Source: Caballeronia sp. (GTDB lineage: Bacteria; Pseudomonadota; Gammaproteobacteria; Burkholderiales; Burkholderiaceae). From it: 54,833 nt of DNA. Where the stretch lies: the NCBI RefSeq assembly GCF_028292365.1, contig NZ_JAQGMM010000518.1, positions 1-54,833 of the forward strand, in the 5' to 3' direction. Under the pieces are notes generated by a model. The model was given only the letters and a program-made list of their open reading frames with translations, was not told the origin of the DNA and ran no database searches. Below, one piece after another: positions 26,306-34,615 of the stretch (the stretch's first letter is position 1; each line of letters starts with the position of its first letter). Both the position numbers and the translations under genes were made by a program.

Positions 26306-26409
26306 GCGAACACACGATAGCCGTACTGGCCGAAGCTGATCACGACTCGCGGATAAAGGCGCGCGCGTTTAAAGCCAGTCAAGCGCCTCACGGTTGGGTC
26401 AAAGTGTAA
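26152..26409 (+). pseudogene. C-terminal remnant of CaiB/BaiF-type CoA-transferase
   Basis: In another frame than the ligase, bases from about 26149 read VAPVVDYAQALRHPHVRERGMLL, then TPIRFLREP and PALGEHTIAVLAEA to a stop at 26407-26409. These are the conserved last ~85 residues of class III (formyl-CoA/carnitine) CoA-transferases; nothing of the first ~300 residues is present. The remnant is joined to the ligase fragment at about 26130-26145, so one deletion between two neighbouring genes removed the ligase 3' end and the transferase 5' part. No start codon with a ribosome site serves this piece. Confidence 0.8.
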
Positions 26410-26429
26410 TCTTCCGCAATTATTTAATT

Positions 26430-26458
26430 TTCAAGAAATGCCAATTGGTAGTTATACT
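26430..26458 (+). promoter_or_regulatory. Possible sigma-70 promoter for DUF4148 gene
   Basis: TATACT (26453-26458) is a good -10 hexamer; 17 bases upstream lies TTCAAG, a poor -35. The predicted start is about 70 bases before the DUF4148 ATG. Weak call. Confidence 0.3.
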
Positions 26459-26535
26459 AATAACATGCCGCATCGCAAAAAATGCCTGCTAGCAAAGATG
26501 CTTTCTACTACCACCGCCGCACGCAGGAACACGAA

Positions 26536-26808
26536 ATGACCCGGTTATTTTTTTCGTCGGCAGTGCTTGCCGTCGCACTAGTATTCCCCGCTCTCGCCAT
26601 CGCTCAAGACAACGGCACTCCCACTCGCGCAGAGGTAAAGGCCGAGTTCATCCAGTTCAAACAGGCAGGATTCGATCCAACCGCGAACGACCAGGTTGAT
26701 TACCCGGAAAGTCTGCAAAAGGCTCAACAAAAATTGGCCATGCAAAGGCGAACTGAATCCACGTCTTACGGTGCTTCAACAAGCGGCACATCAACATCCT
26801 GTGAATAG
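26536..26808 (+). CDS. DUF4148 small exported protein
   Basis: 90 residues from ATG 26536 (AGGA nine bases upstream). Signal peptide MTRLFFSSAVLAVALVFPALAIA-QD, then the DUF4148 pattern TRAEVKAEFIQFKQAGFDPTANDQVDYPESLQKAQQ-type, with a Ser/Thr-rich tail. These short periplasmic proteins are abundant in Burkholderiaceae; function unknown. It converges with leuD 52 bp downstream and is unrelated by strand to the catabolic genes. Confidence 0.85.
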   Translation: MTRLFFSSAVLAVALVFPALAIAQDNGTPTRAEVKAEFIQFKQAGFDPTANDQVDYPESLQKAQQKLAMQRRTESTSYGASTSGTSTSCE

Positions 26809-26860
26809 CGCGCGTGTCGGCATCACCCGGGCAACGTCCGTCCAGAGCCACGCCAAAGTC

Positions 26861-27496
26861 TCACAACCATGGCCTCTCGTTTAGTCTTCGGTCCTCGAAC
26901 GCCTTGATTTCCGATGCCAGCAACAAGGTGTCGTCCACGTCGTCGGTGCCGTCAAGAAGCCGCGCCTTGACCGAGGCCGCAATATCGAAACGCAAGGTCG
27001 TGTCATCTGGCGTGGTCACTGTCTGAGCCGGCAGGTCGACCTTCAGCGCGTAACCCGGAACCGCACTGACTTGCACCAGTAACATTTCTATATCCTGAGC
27101 ATGCAACACAATGGGCAGCATCTTGTTCTTGCAGCAGTTGTTATAGAAAATATCGGCAAAACTTTCGGCGATCAGCACGCGAAAACCGTATTGAAACAAC
27201 GCCCACGGCGCGTGCTCGCGTGAACTGCCACAACCAAAGTTTCGTCGTGTCAGCAGGACCGACGCGCCGGCGTAACGCGGTTGATTCATCACAAAACCAG
27301 CAGCTTTGACCCGCTCGCTCGACGGTTTGCCGTAATAGCCCACATCCTCATGACGCCATTCGTCGAAGACATACGGACCGAATCCCAACCGTGCGATCGA
27401 CTTCATGTATTGCTTGGGCATGATCGCGTCGGTGTCCACGTTATCGCGATCCAGCGGCACCACCACGCCAGTGTGGCAAGAAAAAGCTTCGATCAT
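26861..27496 (-). CDS. leuD: LeuD-type small subunit of an isopropylmalate/citraconate/maleate hydratase
   Basis: 211 residues, the swivelling domain of the aconitase superfamily: [18 protein letters not shown] (about 14-31), the loop [15 protein letters not shown] (about 84-98) containing substrate-binding Ser/Arg, and [16 protein letters not shown]. Works with the large subunit encoded just upstream (ATGA overlap at 27493-27496). Normal leucine biosynthesis leuD genes lie with leuB; this copy instead lies behind an aromatic-acid transporter and a porin. A catabolic hydratase (maleate to D-malate or citraconate) is therefore likely, by inference from context. Confidence 0.88.
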   Translation of the reverse strand: MIEAFSCHTGVVVPLDRDNVDTDAIMPKQYMKSIARLGFGPYVFDEWRHEDVGYYGKPSSERVKAAGFVMNQPRYAGASVLLTRRNFGCGSSREHAPWALFQYGFRVLIAESFADIFYNNCCKNKMLPIVLHAQDIEMLLVQVSAVPGYALKVDLPAQTVTTPDDTTLRFDIAASVKARLLDGTDDVDDTLLLASEIKAFEDRRLNERPWL

Positions 27497-28920
27497 TGCA
27501 GCGTCCCATCCGCGGCGAAAGTACGGACATCGGTGAAATACCCGCGCAGTGCAGCCGCGGCTGCCATCGCGGGGCTGACGAGGTGCGAGCGCCCACCCGC
27601 GCCTTGGCGCCCTTCGAAGTTACGGTTGGACGTGGACGCAACCCGTTCTCCCGGCTCAAGGCGGTCAGCGTTCATCGCGAGACACATCGAACAACCGGGG
27701 TCGCGCCATTCGAAGCCGGCAGCCATGAAGACAGCGTGCAGTCCTTCTGCTTCAGCCTGACGCTTGACCGCTCCTGAACCCGGGACCGCGAGCGCCAGTC
27801 TGATGGTGGAAGCAACACGACCACCGGCCGCGCTCAACACGCTCGCCGCAGCCCTCAAATCTTCGATCCGGCCATTCGTGCATGAGCCGATAAATACTTT
27901 GTCAAGCGCGATACTTTCGATCAGTGTGCCTGCCGTCAACCCCATGTACTCGAGTGCCCGCACACAGGACGCGCGCCGCCCAGGCTCGCTGACAAGATCA
28001 GGATCGGGCACCACGCCGGTGATATCCACAACCATGTCCGGCGATGTGCCCCAGGTAACCTGCGGCGACAGTCCAGACACATTCATCACGACTTCGGCAT
28101 CGAATCGAGCATCCGGGTCCGACTGCAACGCCGTCCATTCGAACGCCGCGCGATCCCAGTCGCTACCCTGGGGTGCGTAGAGGCGTTCCCGGCAGTACTG
28201 CAGGGTGGTCGCATCAACGGCGATCAGCCCGGCGACGGCGCCCGCTTCTATCGACATATTGCAGAGTGTCATGCGCCCTTCCATCGACAGGTCGCGCACC
28301 ACCGCGCCGGCATACTCGATCGCATGGCCCGTCGCGCCGGCCGTGCCAATACGACCGATCACCGCCAGCGCGAGATCTTTCGCGCTGCAGCCTGCCGGTA
28401 AACGGCCATCGATTGTCACGCGCAGATTCTTGCTGCGCCGGACCAGCAGCGCTTGCGTACTGAGGACGTGCTCGATCTCCGAGGTCCCTATTCCGAAGGC
28501 GAGTGCGCCAAGCGCGCCGTGAGTGCTGGTATGCGAATCACCACACACGATCGTCATGCCGGGCAAGGTGATGCCCAACTCAGGACCGACGACATGGACG
28601 ATACCCTGCCGTTCGTCATCCATTCCTAGATGCACGATCTCACTCGCCGCGCAGTTTGCGCGCAACGCATCGACCTGAATCCGCGAGATTTCGTCGGTGA
28701 TCCCCTCCTCGCGGCGGGTGGTCGGCACGTTGTGATCGGCGACCGCGAAGTTCCCGCGCGGACGCCATACCATGCGCCGTTCAAGGCGCAACGACTCGAA
28801 CGCCTGCGGGCTCGTCACCTCATTGATCAGATGCCGGTCGATGTACAACAGGCACATGCCGTCCGCCTGGGTGCGGATCGTGTGGGCCTCGAAGATCTTG
28901 TCATAGAGAGTACGGCCCAT
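27493..28920 (-). CDS. leuC: LeuC-type large subunit, [4Fe-4S] hydratase
   Basis: 475 residues from ATG 28920 (a TTG one codon upstream is in frame). Aconitase-superfamily landmarks: [43 protein letters not shown], and the three iron-sulfur cysteines in FIGSCTNGR (about 350) and [11 protein letters not shown] (about 410-414). Binds a [4Fe-4S] cluster with LeuD and (de)hydrates a C4-C7 diacid. It is 52 bp downstream of the AAHS transporter in the same direction and translationally coupled to LeuD. Substrate not resolved from sequence; context favours a catabolic maleate-like diacid over isopropylmalate. Confidence 0.9.
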   Translation of the reverse strand: MGRTLYDKIFEAHTIRTQADGMCLLYIDRHLINEVTSPQAFESLRLERRMVWRPRGNFAVADHNVPTTRREEGITDEISRIQVDALRANCAASEIVHLGMDDERQGIVHVVGPELGITLPGMTIVCGDSHTSTHGALGALAFGIGTSEIEHVLSTQALLVRRSKNLRVTIDGRLPAGCSAKDLALAVIGRIGTAGATGHAIEYAGAVVRDLSMEGRMTLCNMSIEAGAVAGLIAVDATTLQYCRERLYAPQGSDWDRAAFEWTALQSDPDARFDAEVVMNVSGLSPQVTWGTSPDMVVDITGVVPDPDLVSEPGRRASCVRALEYMGLTAGTLIESIALDKVFIGSCTNGRIEDLRAAASVLSAAGGRVASTIRLALAVPGSGAVKRQAEAEGLHAVFMAAGFEWRDPGCSMCLAMNADRLEPGERVASTSNRNFEGRQGAGGRSHLVSPAMAAAAALRGYFTDVRTFAADGTLQ

Positions 28921-28975
28921 CAACTTCCCTTCTGGGTCAATTAAAAAAAGCCATTACCGACTTACCGACAGACAC

Positions 28976-30382
28976 TCACGACGGCTTGACTGAGTGCTCA
29001 ACCGGCTCGACCCGCTCGGACGACGCGGCACCCGCGGCATGATCGGCGCCGAAACGGGCGCGATACAGGATTGCCAGCACGGCCGAAAAACCCGCGACGA
29101 TGACGAACGGAACCGCTGCCGCGTAGAACAAATCCGATACCGGCAAATGCATGGAGAGCAGCATTCCACCGATGACCGGCCCCGACACCGAACCGATCTT
29201 CCCGATCGAAATTGCGCTGCCGACACCTGCCGAACGAAACGACGTGGGATAGATCATCCCGGCCACCGCATAGAGTCCATACTGCGCGCCGACCACGCAG
29301 AAGCCCGTGAAAAACACGGCGATAGTGAGCCAGGTCTCAGACATTCCCGTCCCCAGCAACGCGACAATCGGGCAACCGATGGCGGGCAGCGCGATCACGG
29401 CCAACACGCCATGACGATCGACATAGCGGCAGAGAATCAGGCCGCCGATCACGCCGCCGACCGAAAACATCGCCGTAATCAGGCTTGCGTGCTGGGCACC
29501 GACACCGACGCCCTCCATCAGGATCGGCAGCCAGTTCTGGAGAAAATAGAGCGCCATCGAATTGGCGATGAACACAATCCACAGCAACGGCGTGATGGCG
29601 CGCAAGCCGTCCGAGAAAATCAGCTTCAACACGAAACGCTTTTTGACTTGCGCCACTTCATCGGCGATGAAAAGCGCGTCGGCCGGGACGCTCAGCTCCG
29701 GGCGCAGACGGGCAACGAGCCGCGCCACGACCTCCGGGCTGCGCTTCTTGACCACCAGCAATTTTGCGGACTCCGGTAGCACGAACATCAACAACGTGCC
29801 AACCAGCAGAGAGCCGACGCCGCCGACGACGAACATGACCGGCCAACCGAAGCGGCCGATCAACGCCGACGACACCAACCCGCCCGATCCAGCGCCGATA
29901 GAGAACCCCGAGAACATCAGCGTGACCCACGTCGCGCGTAACCGTTTGGGCGCGTACTCCGCCACCAGCGCCACCGAGTTTGGTATCACGCCGCCCATCC
30001 CGAGTCCCGCGAGAAAGCGCAGCAGCATTAACTGGTCGAGCGAACGGCTCCATACCGACGCCACCGTCAGCGCACCGAAAAACAGCGTGCCAATCACAAT
30101 GGCCTTCTTGCGCCCGAGACGATCGCCGAGGTATCCAAACAGGAACGAGCCGATGAGCGTACCGAACAGACCGGCGCCGAACACAGACCCGAATCCGCCG
30201 CGGCTGACATGCCATTCCTTGATGAGCGCGGGCGCCGCGAATGAAACGGCGGTCTGGTCGTAGCCGTCCATCAGCATGACGAGAAAGCACCAGAACAACA
30301 GGCCCACGGCAAACCGGCCGATCTTCTGTTCTTCCACCAGATTCGCGATATTGAAAGTTCGATCTGCTTGCATGTCTTCCAT
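28976..30382 (-). CDS. AAHS-family MFS transporter (second copy)
   Basis: 468 residues if begun at ATG 30382; nearby ATGs at 30391 and 30373 are alternatives. TMS1 carries LMDGYDQTAVSFAAPALI with the aromatic-acid symporter acidic residues, then GYLGDRLGRKKAIV (motif A), RFLAGLGMGGVIPNSVALVAEYAPKRLRATW and GPVIGGMLLSMHLPVSDLF near the end. Many stretches are nearly identical to the transporter at 23624-24961, so the two are duplicates. Likely part of a porin-transporter-LeuCD operon (gaps 218 and 55 bp). Imports an aromatic or related acid. Confidence 0.92.
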   Translation of the reverse strand: MEDMQADRTFNIANLVEEQKIGRFAVGLLFWCFLVMLMDGYDQTAVSFAAPALIKEWHVSRGGFGSVFGAGLFGTLIGSFLFGYLGDRLGRKKAIVIGTLFFGALTVASVWSRSLDQLMLLRFLAGLGMGGVIPNSVALVAEYAPKRLRATWVTLMFSGFSIGAGSGGLVSSALIGRFGWPVMFVVGGVGSLLVGTLLMFVLPESAKLLVVKKRSPEVVARLVARLRPELSVPADALFIADEVAQVKKRFVLKLIFSDGLRAITPLLWIVFIANSMALYFLQNWLPILMEGVGVGAQHASLITAMFSVGGVIGGLILCRYVDRHGVLAVIALPAIGCPIVALLGTGMSETWLTIAVFFTGFCVVGAQYGLYAVAGMIYPTSFRSAGVGSAISIGKIGSVSGPVIGGMLLSMHLPVSDLFYAAAVPFVIVAGFSAVLAILYRARFGADHAAGAASSERVEPVEHSVKPS

Positions 30383-30600
30383 GAACCTCATTGTCAAATG
30401 CACCTCGGCTGCCCCGGCACACGCTCGTTTTTCTTCTCCGGGGCTCGACCATCGGGCCGAGGTGAATATAAAGCGCCTTGCGTTACGACAGAATCAAAAA
30501 TTTGTGATCAAGCAATCGAAAACAGTGAACAAAGCCTCGAACGAAATTGCATACCCCTTCGAGCTGCACGCTACATCCGGCCACATCCGGCTTGGCGCCC

Positions 30601-31689
30601 TCAGAACAAATGATTGATACCGATGCGCGCCACGGTCTGGCTTCCCGTGCTGGAGGGCAGGTAGCCGAACTGTTCCGCTTGAGCGTTCGGCCCCGACGCA
30701 CGCTGTAACCCCGCGCCCGCGTACACCTGCGTACTCTTCGACAGGTAGTAGGTGAGGAAGAGGTTGTACTGATTGAAAGTAAGGTCTTCAAAGAGCGAAC
30801 GATTGTAGGAAATACCCAGCACGTAGATTCGTTCGCCGGTCAGGTCGATGTTTACACCAGCCTGATAGTTGCGCTCCGAGGCGCTTCCCTTCGCATTCTG
30901 CAGCTTGACGTCGGTGAACGTCAGATGCGGCGTGAACGGGCCTATCACGTACGAGCCGGCCACAGCGATCGTGCTATAGCGTGCCGCGTTAAACATGGTT
31001 CCCTGCTGCAACGGCTGTCCCAGCAGCGACCGAAGACTGAAGACACCAAACACGTCCGCGGTACGGTTGTGCGACATGGTGTAGGCCACACCGAACTTCA
31101 GACTCCCTTGCGCGTATTTCGCACCAATACTGTACTGCCGCCCCGCGCTGAAGTTGCCCGCCTGGCCGCCGAAACTGTTCATCGCACCGGCCTGGAAACC
31201 ATAGAAAATCGGGGTATCGTATTTCACCGAGTTGACCAGTGCATGCGTGTTCGCGAGGCCATCCAGGTTCCCCACGGTGTAGAACGATGAAATGCCGGGA
31301 ACCGAGTTGTTGATCGCACCAATGTACTCGTAGATGTAGTCGGGAATATTGCCTAAACTCACCGTCCCAAAGCTGTTGTTCGTCAGGCCCACCAGCGCCA
31401 TCCGGTTGAAGAAACTGGTGGGATTGATCTGCGCACCCGTGTTGGTCAGGAAGCCCGACTCCAACCGCGCGACCACCGAATTGCCGCCGCCCAGATCTTC
31501 AACGACGCGGAACCCAAAACGATCCGGCGTGCGCTTGCCCGCCGACTCCTGGAACAGGTGGCTGCCGCGAGAGTTGGAGACATAGTCCAGCCCCACGTCG
31601 ACGCTCCCATAGAGCGTGGCCGAGGACTGCGCCCATACGGGCGCGCCAAACACGGCGACGCTGCAGCCGATCAAAAATCGCTTATTCAA
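30601..31689 (-). CDS. Gram-negative general porin (OmpC-type)
   Basis: 362 residues starting at a TTG (31689) that has GGAGA six bases upstream; the TTG four codons earlier has no ribosome site and no ATG is available. Signal peptide NKRFLIGCSVAVFGAPVWA-QSS, then the betaproteobacterial porin pattern SSATLYGSVDVGLDYVSN, RFGFRVVEDLGGGNSVVARLESGF, RMALVGLTNNSFGTVSLG, and a C-terminal strand ending ARIGINHLF with terminal Phe. Trimeric outer-membrane channel. Placed ahead of the AAHS transporter and LeuCD, it is probably the outer-membrane entry for the same substrate. Confidence 0.9.
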   Translation of the reverse strand: MNKRFLIGCSVAVFGAPVWAQSSATLYGSVDVGLDYVSNSRGSHLFQESAGKRTPDRFGFRVVEDLGGGNSVVARLESGFLTNTGAQINPTSFFNRMALVGLTNNSFGTVSLGNIPDYIYEYIGAINNSVPGISSFYTVGNLDGLANTHALVNSVKYDTPIFYGFQAGAMNSFGGQAGNFSAGRQYSIGAKYAQGSLKFGVAYTMSHNRTADVFGVFSLRSLLGQPLQQGTMFNAARYSTIAVAGSYVIGPFTPHLTFTDVKLQNAKGSASERNYQAGVNIDLTGERIYVLGISYNRSLFEDLTFNQYNLFLTYYLSKSTQVYAGAGLQRASGPNAQAEQFGYLPSSTGSQTVARIGINHLF

Positions 31690-31826
31690 AGACGTCTCCA
31701 ATTGTTATTTACGTTATTCCGCTCTGATGTCGGATGAACCTGAACGCACAAGACATTTTGCAATCTGGACAAGACGGCTTGTACGCAGATCGGAGTGTAG
31801 CGAAGACAGATCCGCATTTGAATCAC

Positions 31827-31845
31827 GAATTATCGATGGATTCAT
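31827..31845. promoter_or_regulatory. 19-base repeated motif, copy 1 (porin/ubiX divergent region)
   Basis: GAATTATCGATGGATTCAT; 18 of 19 bases equal the copy at 32799-32817. The copy lies in the 304-bp gap between the divergent porin and ubiX genes; GAATC/GATTC half-sites (31820-31824 and 31838-31842) form an inverted pair over it. A TTGACA at 31862-31867 follows. Probably the binding site of a pathway regulator, such as the LysR protein at 43452. Confidence 0.5.
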
Positions 31846-31993
31846 CAAAGAATCCGATTACTTGACAAGGGTTTTTACCAATTAACCGCTTGAAATCAAT
31901 TAAGGATCTTCCGCTTTGACTCCGGCATGCTACTATCCGCCGAAAATGTGAATGCAGATCGAAAAAGCATTGACAGTGGAATCGGAGAACGCA

Positions 31994-32572
31994 ATGCAAT
32001 CCAGAGTAATTCCTCCACGGCGCATGGTAGTCGGTATCAGCGGTGCGTCAGGCGTCGTGTACGGCGTGCGCTTGCTCCAGTTGTTGAGACAACTGGAAAT
32101 CGAGTCGCATCTCGTCATGAGCCGGTCGGCACAGGTCACGCTTGCACACGAGTCGGACTACAGCGTGGCCGACGTGCGCGCAATGGCCAGCGTCGCTTAC
32201 ACGAACTCTGACATTGGCGCGGCAATCTCGAGCGGATCCTATCCGGTGATGGGCATGATCGTCGCTCCGTGTTCGGTCAAGACGCTCTCCGAAATCGCGA
32301 CAGGCATTACGGGCGCCCTTCTCCCACGGGCCGCCGACGTCATGCTCAAGGAGCGCAGGCGGCTCGTACTGATGGTGCGCGAGACGCCCTTGCACCTTGG
32401 CCACATCCGCAGCATGGCGGCGGTTACGGAAGCTGGCGCCATCGTTTATCCGCCCGTGCCGGCTTTTTATGCGAACCCGGAATCGATCGAGGATATGGTC
32501 GATCACACGCTCGGCCGTGTGCTTGACCTGTTCGGCCTGGACGCAAGCACCGTGCGTCGCTGGGGCGTTTAA
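31994..32572 (+). CDS. ubiX: UbiX-type flavin prenyltransferase
   Basis: 192 residues from ATG 31994 (GGAG six bases upstream). UbiX hallmarks: VVGISGASGVVYGVRLL (FMN loop, about 13-29), APCSVKTLSEIATGITGALLPRAADV (about 91-116) and LKERRRLVLMVRETPL with the Lys, Arg and Glu of the prenyl-transfer site. Makes prenylated FMN from FMN and dimethylallyl phosphate, the cofactor of UbiD decarboxylases; a UbiD gene closes the same plus-strand cluster. First gene of the cluster, behind a 304-bp control region. Confidence 0.93.
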   Translation: MQSRVIPPRRMVVGISGASGVVYGVRLLQLLRQLEIESHLVMSRSAQVTLAHESDYSVADVRAMASVAYTNSDIGAAISSGSYPVMGMIVAPCSVKTLSEIATGITGALLPRAADVMLKERRRLVLMVRETPLHLGHIRSMAAVTEAGAIVYPPVPAFYANPESIEDMVDHTLGRVLDLFGLDASTVRRWGV

Positions 32573-32798
32573 ACGCAATGCCCGGACTTCCAGGCTGTTA
32601 AATCCCGAATTAAATCTTGCTTGTACTTCCGACCATCCGGCTTTATCCGCGGACGTCATCGTCATGCCGGGACCAATCACGCCTATTCCACGATTATCAA
32701 ATTTCAGTGATAACTCATTCAGTTTAATTTGCTTCATCCAGACAGACGGTTGTTTTAAAGTAACCGAATCAGGCATCGAGTGAGTGAACGATTGATCG

Positions 32799-32817
32799 GA
32801 ATTATCGATTGATTCAT
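32799..32817. promoter_or_regulatory. 19-base repeated motif, copy 2 (before monooxygenase)
   Basis: GAATTATCGATTGATTCAT, in the 293-bp gap between ubiX and the flavin monooxygenase gene, 48 bases before its ATG. One mismatch against the copy at 31827-31845. The rest of this gap (from 32573) has no recognisable gene, so a second promoter for the main catabolic operon is likely. No convincing -35/-10 pair was found. Confidence 0.5.
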
Positions 32818-32865
32818 AAATAATCTCGATTAACCGACTTCCACGATAAACAAATCGGTAGACGA

Positions 32866-34059
32866 ATGAAAATAATTATTGCTGGAGCAGGTATTGGCGG
32901 ATTGACGGCTGCACTCGCGTTGTTAAAGAAGGGCTTTGACGTCACGATTCTCGAACAGGCGCAGGCACTAAAGGAAATCGGTGCAGGCGTCCAATTAAGT
33001 CCGAATGCAACGCGGGTTTTGTATCAGCTCGGCCTGGGCGGCACGCTCGAGCACGATGCGTGCGAACCCCTTGGCAAGCGGGTAAGGCTGTGGAACACCG
33101 GACAGTCATGGCGCCTGTTCGACCTTGGCACCCAGTCGCGCGAAATCTACGGCTACCCGTACTTCACGCTGCATCGCGCGGATCTGCACCGGGCGCTCGC
33201 CGAAGGCGTGGCCGCGTTGAGCCCGGATACCATCAAGCTGGGCGAGAAAGTGGCGTCGGTGCACCAGGAAGCAGGATCAGACAAAGTTACCGTGCATACC
33301 GTGAGCGGTGCGACCTACGAAGCGGACCTCCTGATCGGTGCCGACGGCGTTCACTCCACCGTACGGCGCGCGTTGTTCGGCCCCGATGAGCCCGTATTCT
33401 CCGGCGTCATGGCATGGCGCGGCGTGATCGACGCGAGCCGCTTGCCGGACCATCTGCGCGCGCCCTATGGCGTGAACTGGGTTGGCCCGGGCGCTCACGT
33501 CATCCACTATCCGTTGCGCGCAAGCACGCTGATCAACTTCGTCGGTGCAGTCGAAAAGTCCGGCTGGGAAGTCGAATCCTGGTCCGAACAAGGCACGCTC
33601 GAAGAATGTCACCGCGACTTCGCAGGATGGCATGAGGACATTCACACGCTGATTTCCGCTATCGATATTCCGTACAAGTGGGCGCTCATGGTCCGTGAGC
33701 CGATGAACAACTGGACTTCCGGCAACATTACGCTGCTCGGCGACGCGTGCCATCCAACGCTGCCGTTCCTCGCGCAGGGCGCGGGCATGGCCATAGAAGA
33801 TGGCTACCTGCTTGCACGGTGCCTCGAGCGCTACGGAGCAGATCGTGCTCGGGCGCTGGCGCGCTATGCGGAGTTGCGGCTGGAGCGAACAGCACGTGTT
33901 GTGCGCGGGTCAGCCGCCAATGCCACGCGCTTTCATAATCCTCAACTCGCGGACGCCGAAGGTGCCGCTGCGTATGTGGATCGGGAATGGACCGAGGAGC
34001 GCGTGAAGGAACGGTACAACTGGCTGTTCGAATACAACGTGGACACGGTCGAGATCTAA
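32866..34059 (+). CDS. FAD-dependent aromatic monooxygenase (salicylate/3-hydroxybenzoate hydroxylase type)
   Basis: 397 residues of the class A flavoprotein hydroxylase family. FAD motifs: AGAGIGGLTAALAL (residues 6-19), LHRADLHRAL (about 105), DLLIGADGVHSTVRR (about 153-168) and LLGDACHPTLPFLAQGAGMAIEDG (about 286-310), plus a C-terminal WLFEYNVDTV. NAD(P)H-dependent hydroxylation of a hydroxylated or amino-substituted aromatic ring; decarboxylating and non-decarboxylating relatives cannot be told apart by eye. Followed closely (31 bp) by the VOC gene with its own ribosome site. Confidence 0.9.
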   Translation: MKIIIAGAGIGGLTAALALLKKGFDVTILEQAQALKEIGAGVQLSPNATRVLYQLGLGGTLEHDACEPLGKRVRLWNTGQSWRLFDLGTQSREIYGYPYFTLHRADLHRALAEGVAALSPDTIKLGEKVASVHQEAGSDKVTVHTVSGATYEADLLIGADGVHSTVRRALFGPDEPVFSGVMAWRGVIDASRLPDHLRAPYGVNWVGPGAHVIHYPLRASTLINFVGAVEKSGWEVESWSEQGTLEECHRDFAGWHEDIHTLISAIDIPYKWALMVREPMNNWTSGNITLLGDACHPTLPFLAQGAGMAIEDGYLLARCLERYGADRARALARYAELRLERTARVVRGSAANATRFHNPQLADAEGAAAYVDREWTEERVKERYNWLFEYNVDTVEI

Positions 34060-34090
34060 CGCACTTTCCCGGTCATCAAGGAGACAAACA

Positions 34091-34615
34091 ATGTCCAAGC
34101 TTCCGCCCGTCCTGGGCCTGCATCATTTCGCATGGCGTTGCCGTAACGCTGAAGAGACGCGCAAGTTTTACGAAGACTTGCTCGGTCTGCCGCTGGTCCA
34201 TGTCATTCGTCTGGACCACGTGCCAAGCACCGGCGAGTATTGCCCGTACGTGCATCTCTTCTTTGAAATGGCGGACGGGTCGAACATCGCGTTCTTCGAT
34301 CTCGGCGACAACACCGCCGCGCTGCCGTCGCCGAATACGCCGCCCTGGGTCAACCACATCGCGTTGCGGCTCAGCGCACTCGATGAACTCGAATTCATGA
34401 AGAAGCGGCTCCTGGACGCAGGCATTGAGGTGCTTGGCGCGACCGATCATCACTTCGTACAGTCCATCTATTTCTTCGATCCCAACGGCATCCGCCTCGA
34501 ACTGACCGTGCCGACTGCACCCGCCGAGCAACTGGCGGGCTTTAGAGCCGATGCCCGTCTCACGCTCGACGCATGGACCGAGGAAACCGCACACACGCAG
34601 AAGCGCCCGGCATGA
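34091..34615 (+). CDS. VOC-fold metalloprotein, candidate ring-cleavage or isomerase enzyme
   Basis: 174 residues, two beta-alpha-beta-beta-beta modules: LGLHHFAWRCRNAEETRKFYEDLLGLPL first, WVNHIALRLSALDELEFMKKRLL second. Putative metal ligands in glyoxalase-type positions: His 11/12, an Asp in NIAFFDLGD where Glu is usual, His in VNHIALRL, and Glu in DPNGIRLELT. The fold covers glyoxalases, epimerases and extradiol dioxygenases; this short form is too small for a two-domain extradiol dioxygenase but could be a one-domain one. Strong AAGGAGA before the start; stop overlaps the fumarylacetoacetase start (ATGA). It is the only ring-cleavage candidate in the cluster. Confidence 0.8.
   Translation: MSKLPPVLGLHHFAWRCRNAEETRKFYEDLLGLPLVHVIRLDHVPSTGEYCPYVHLFFEMADGSNIAFFDLGDNTAALPSPNTPPWVNHIALRLSALDELEFMKKRLLDAGIEVLGATDHHFVQSIYFFDPNGIRLELTVPTAPAEQLAGFRADARLTLDAWTEETAHTQKRPA

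Noticed and set aside
31971..31977. TTGACA near ubiX as a -35 hexamer
   Set aside because: It lies only about 20 bases before the ubiX ATG, too close for a usable promoter.
32048..32776. 242-residue minus-strand frame over ubiX and the following gap
   Set aside because: It mirrors the coding strand of ubiX over most of its length, has no family motif and no ribosome site.
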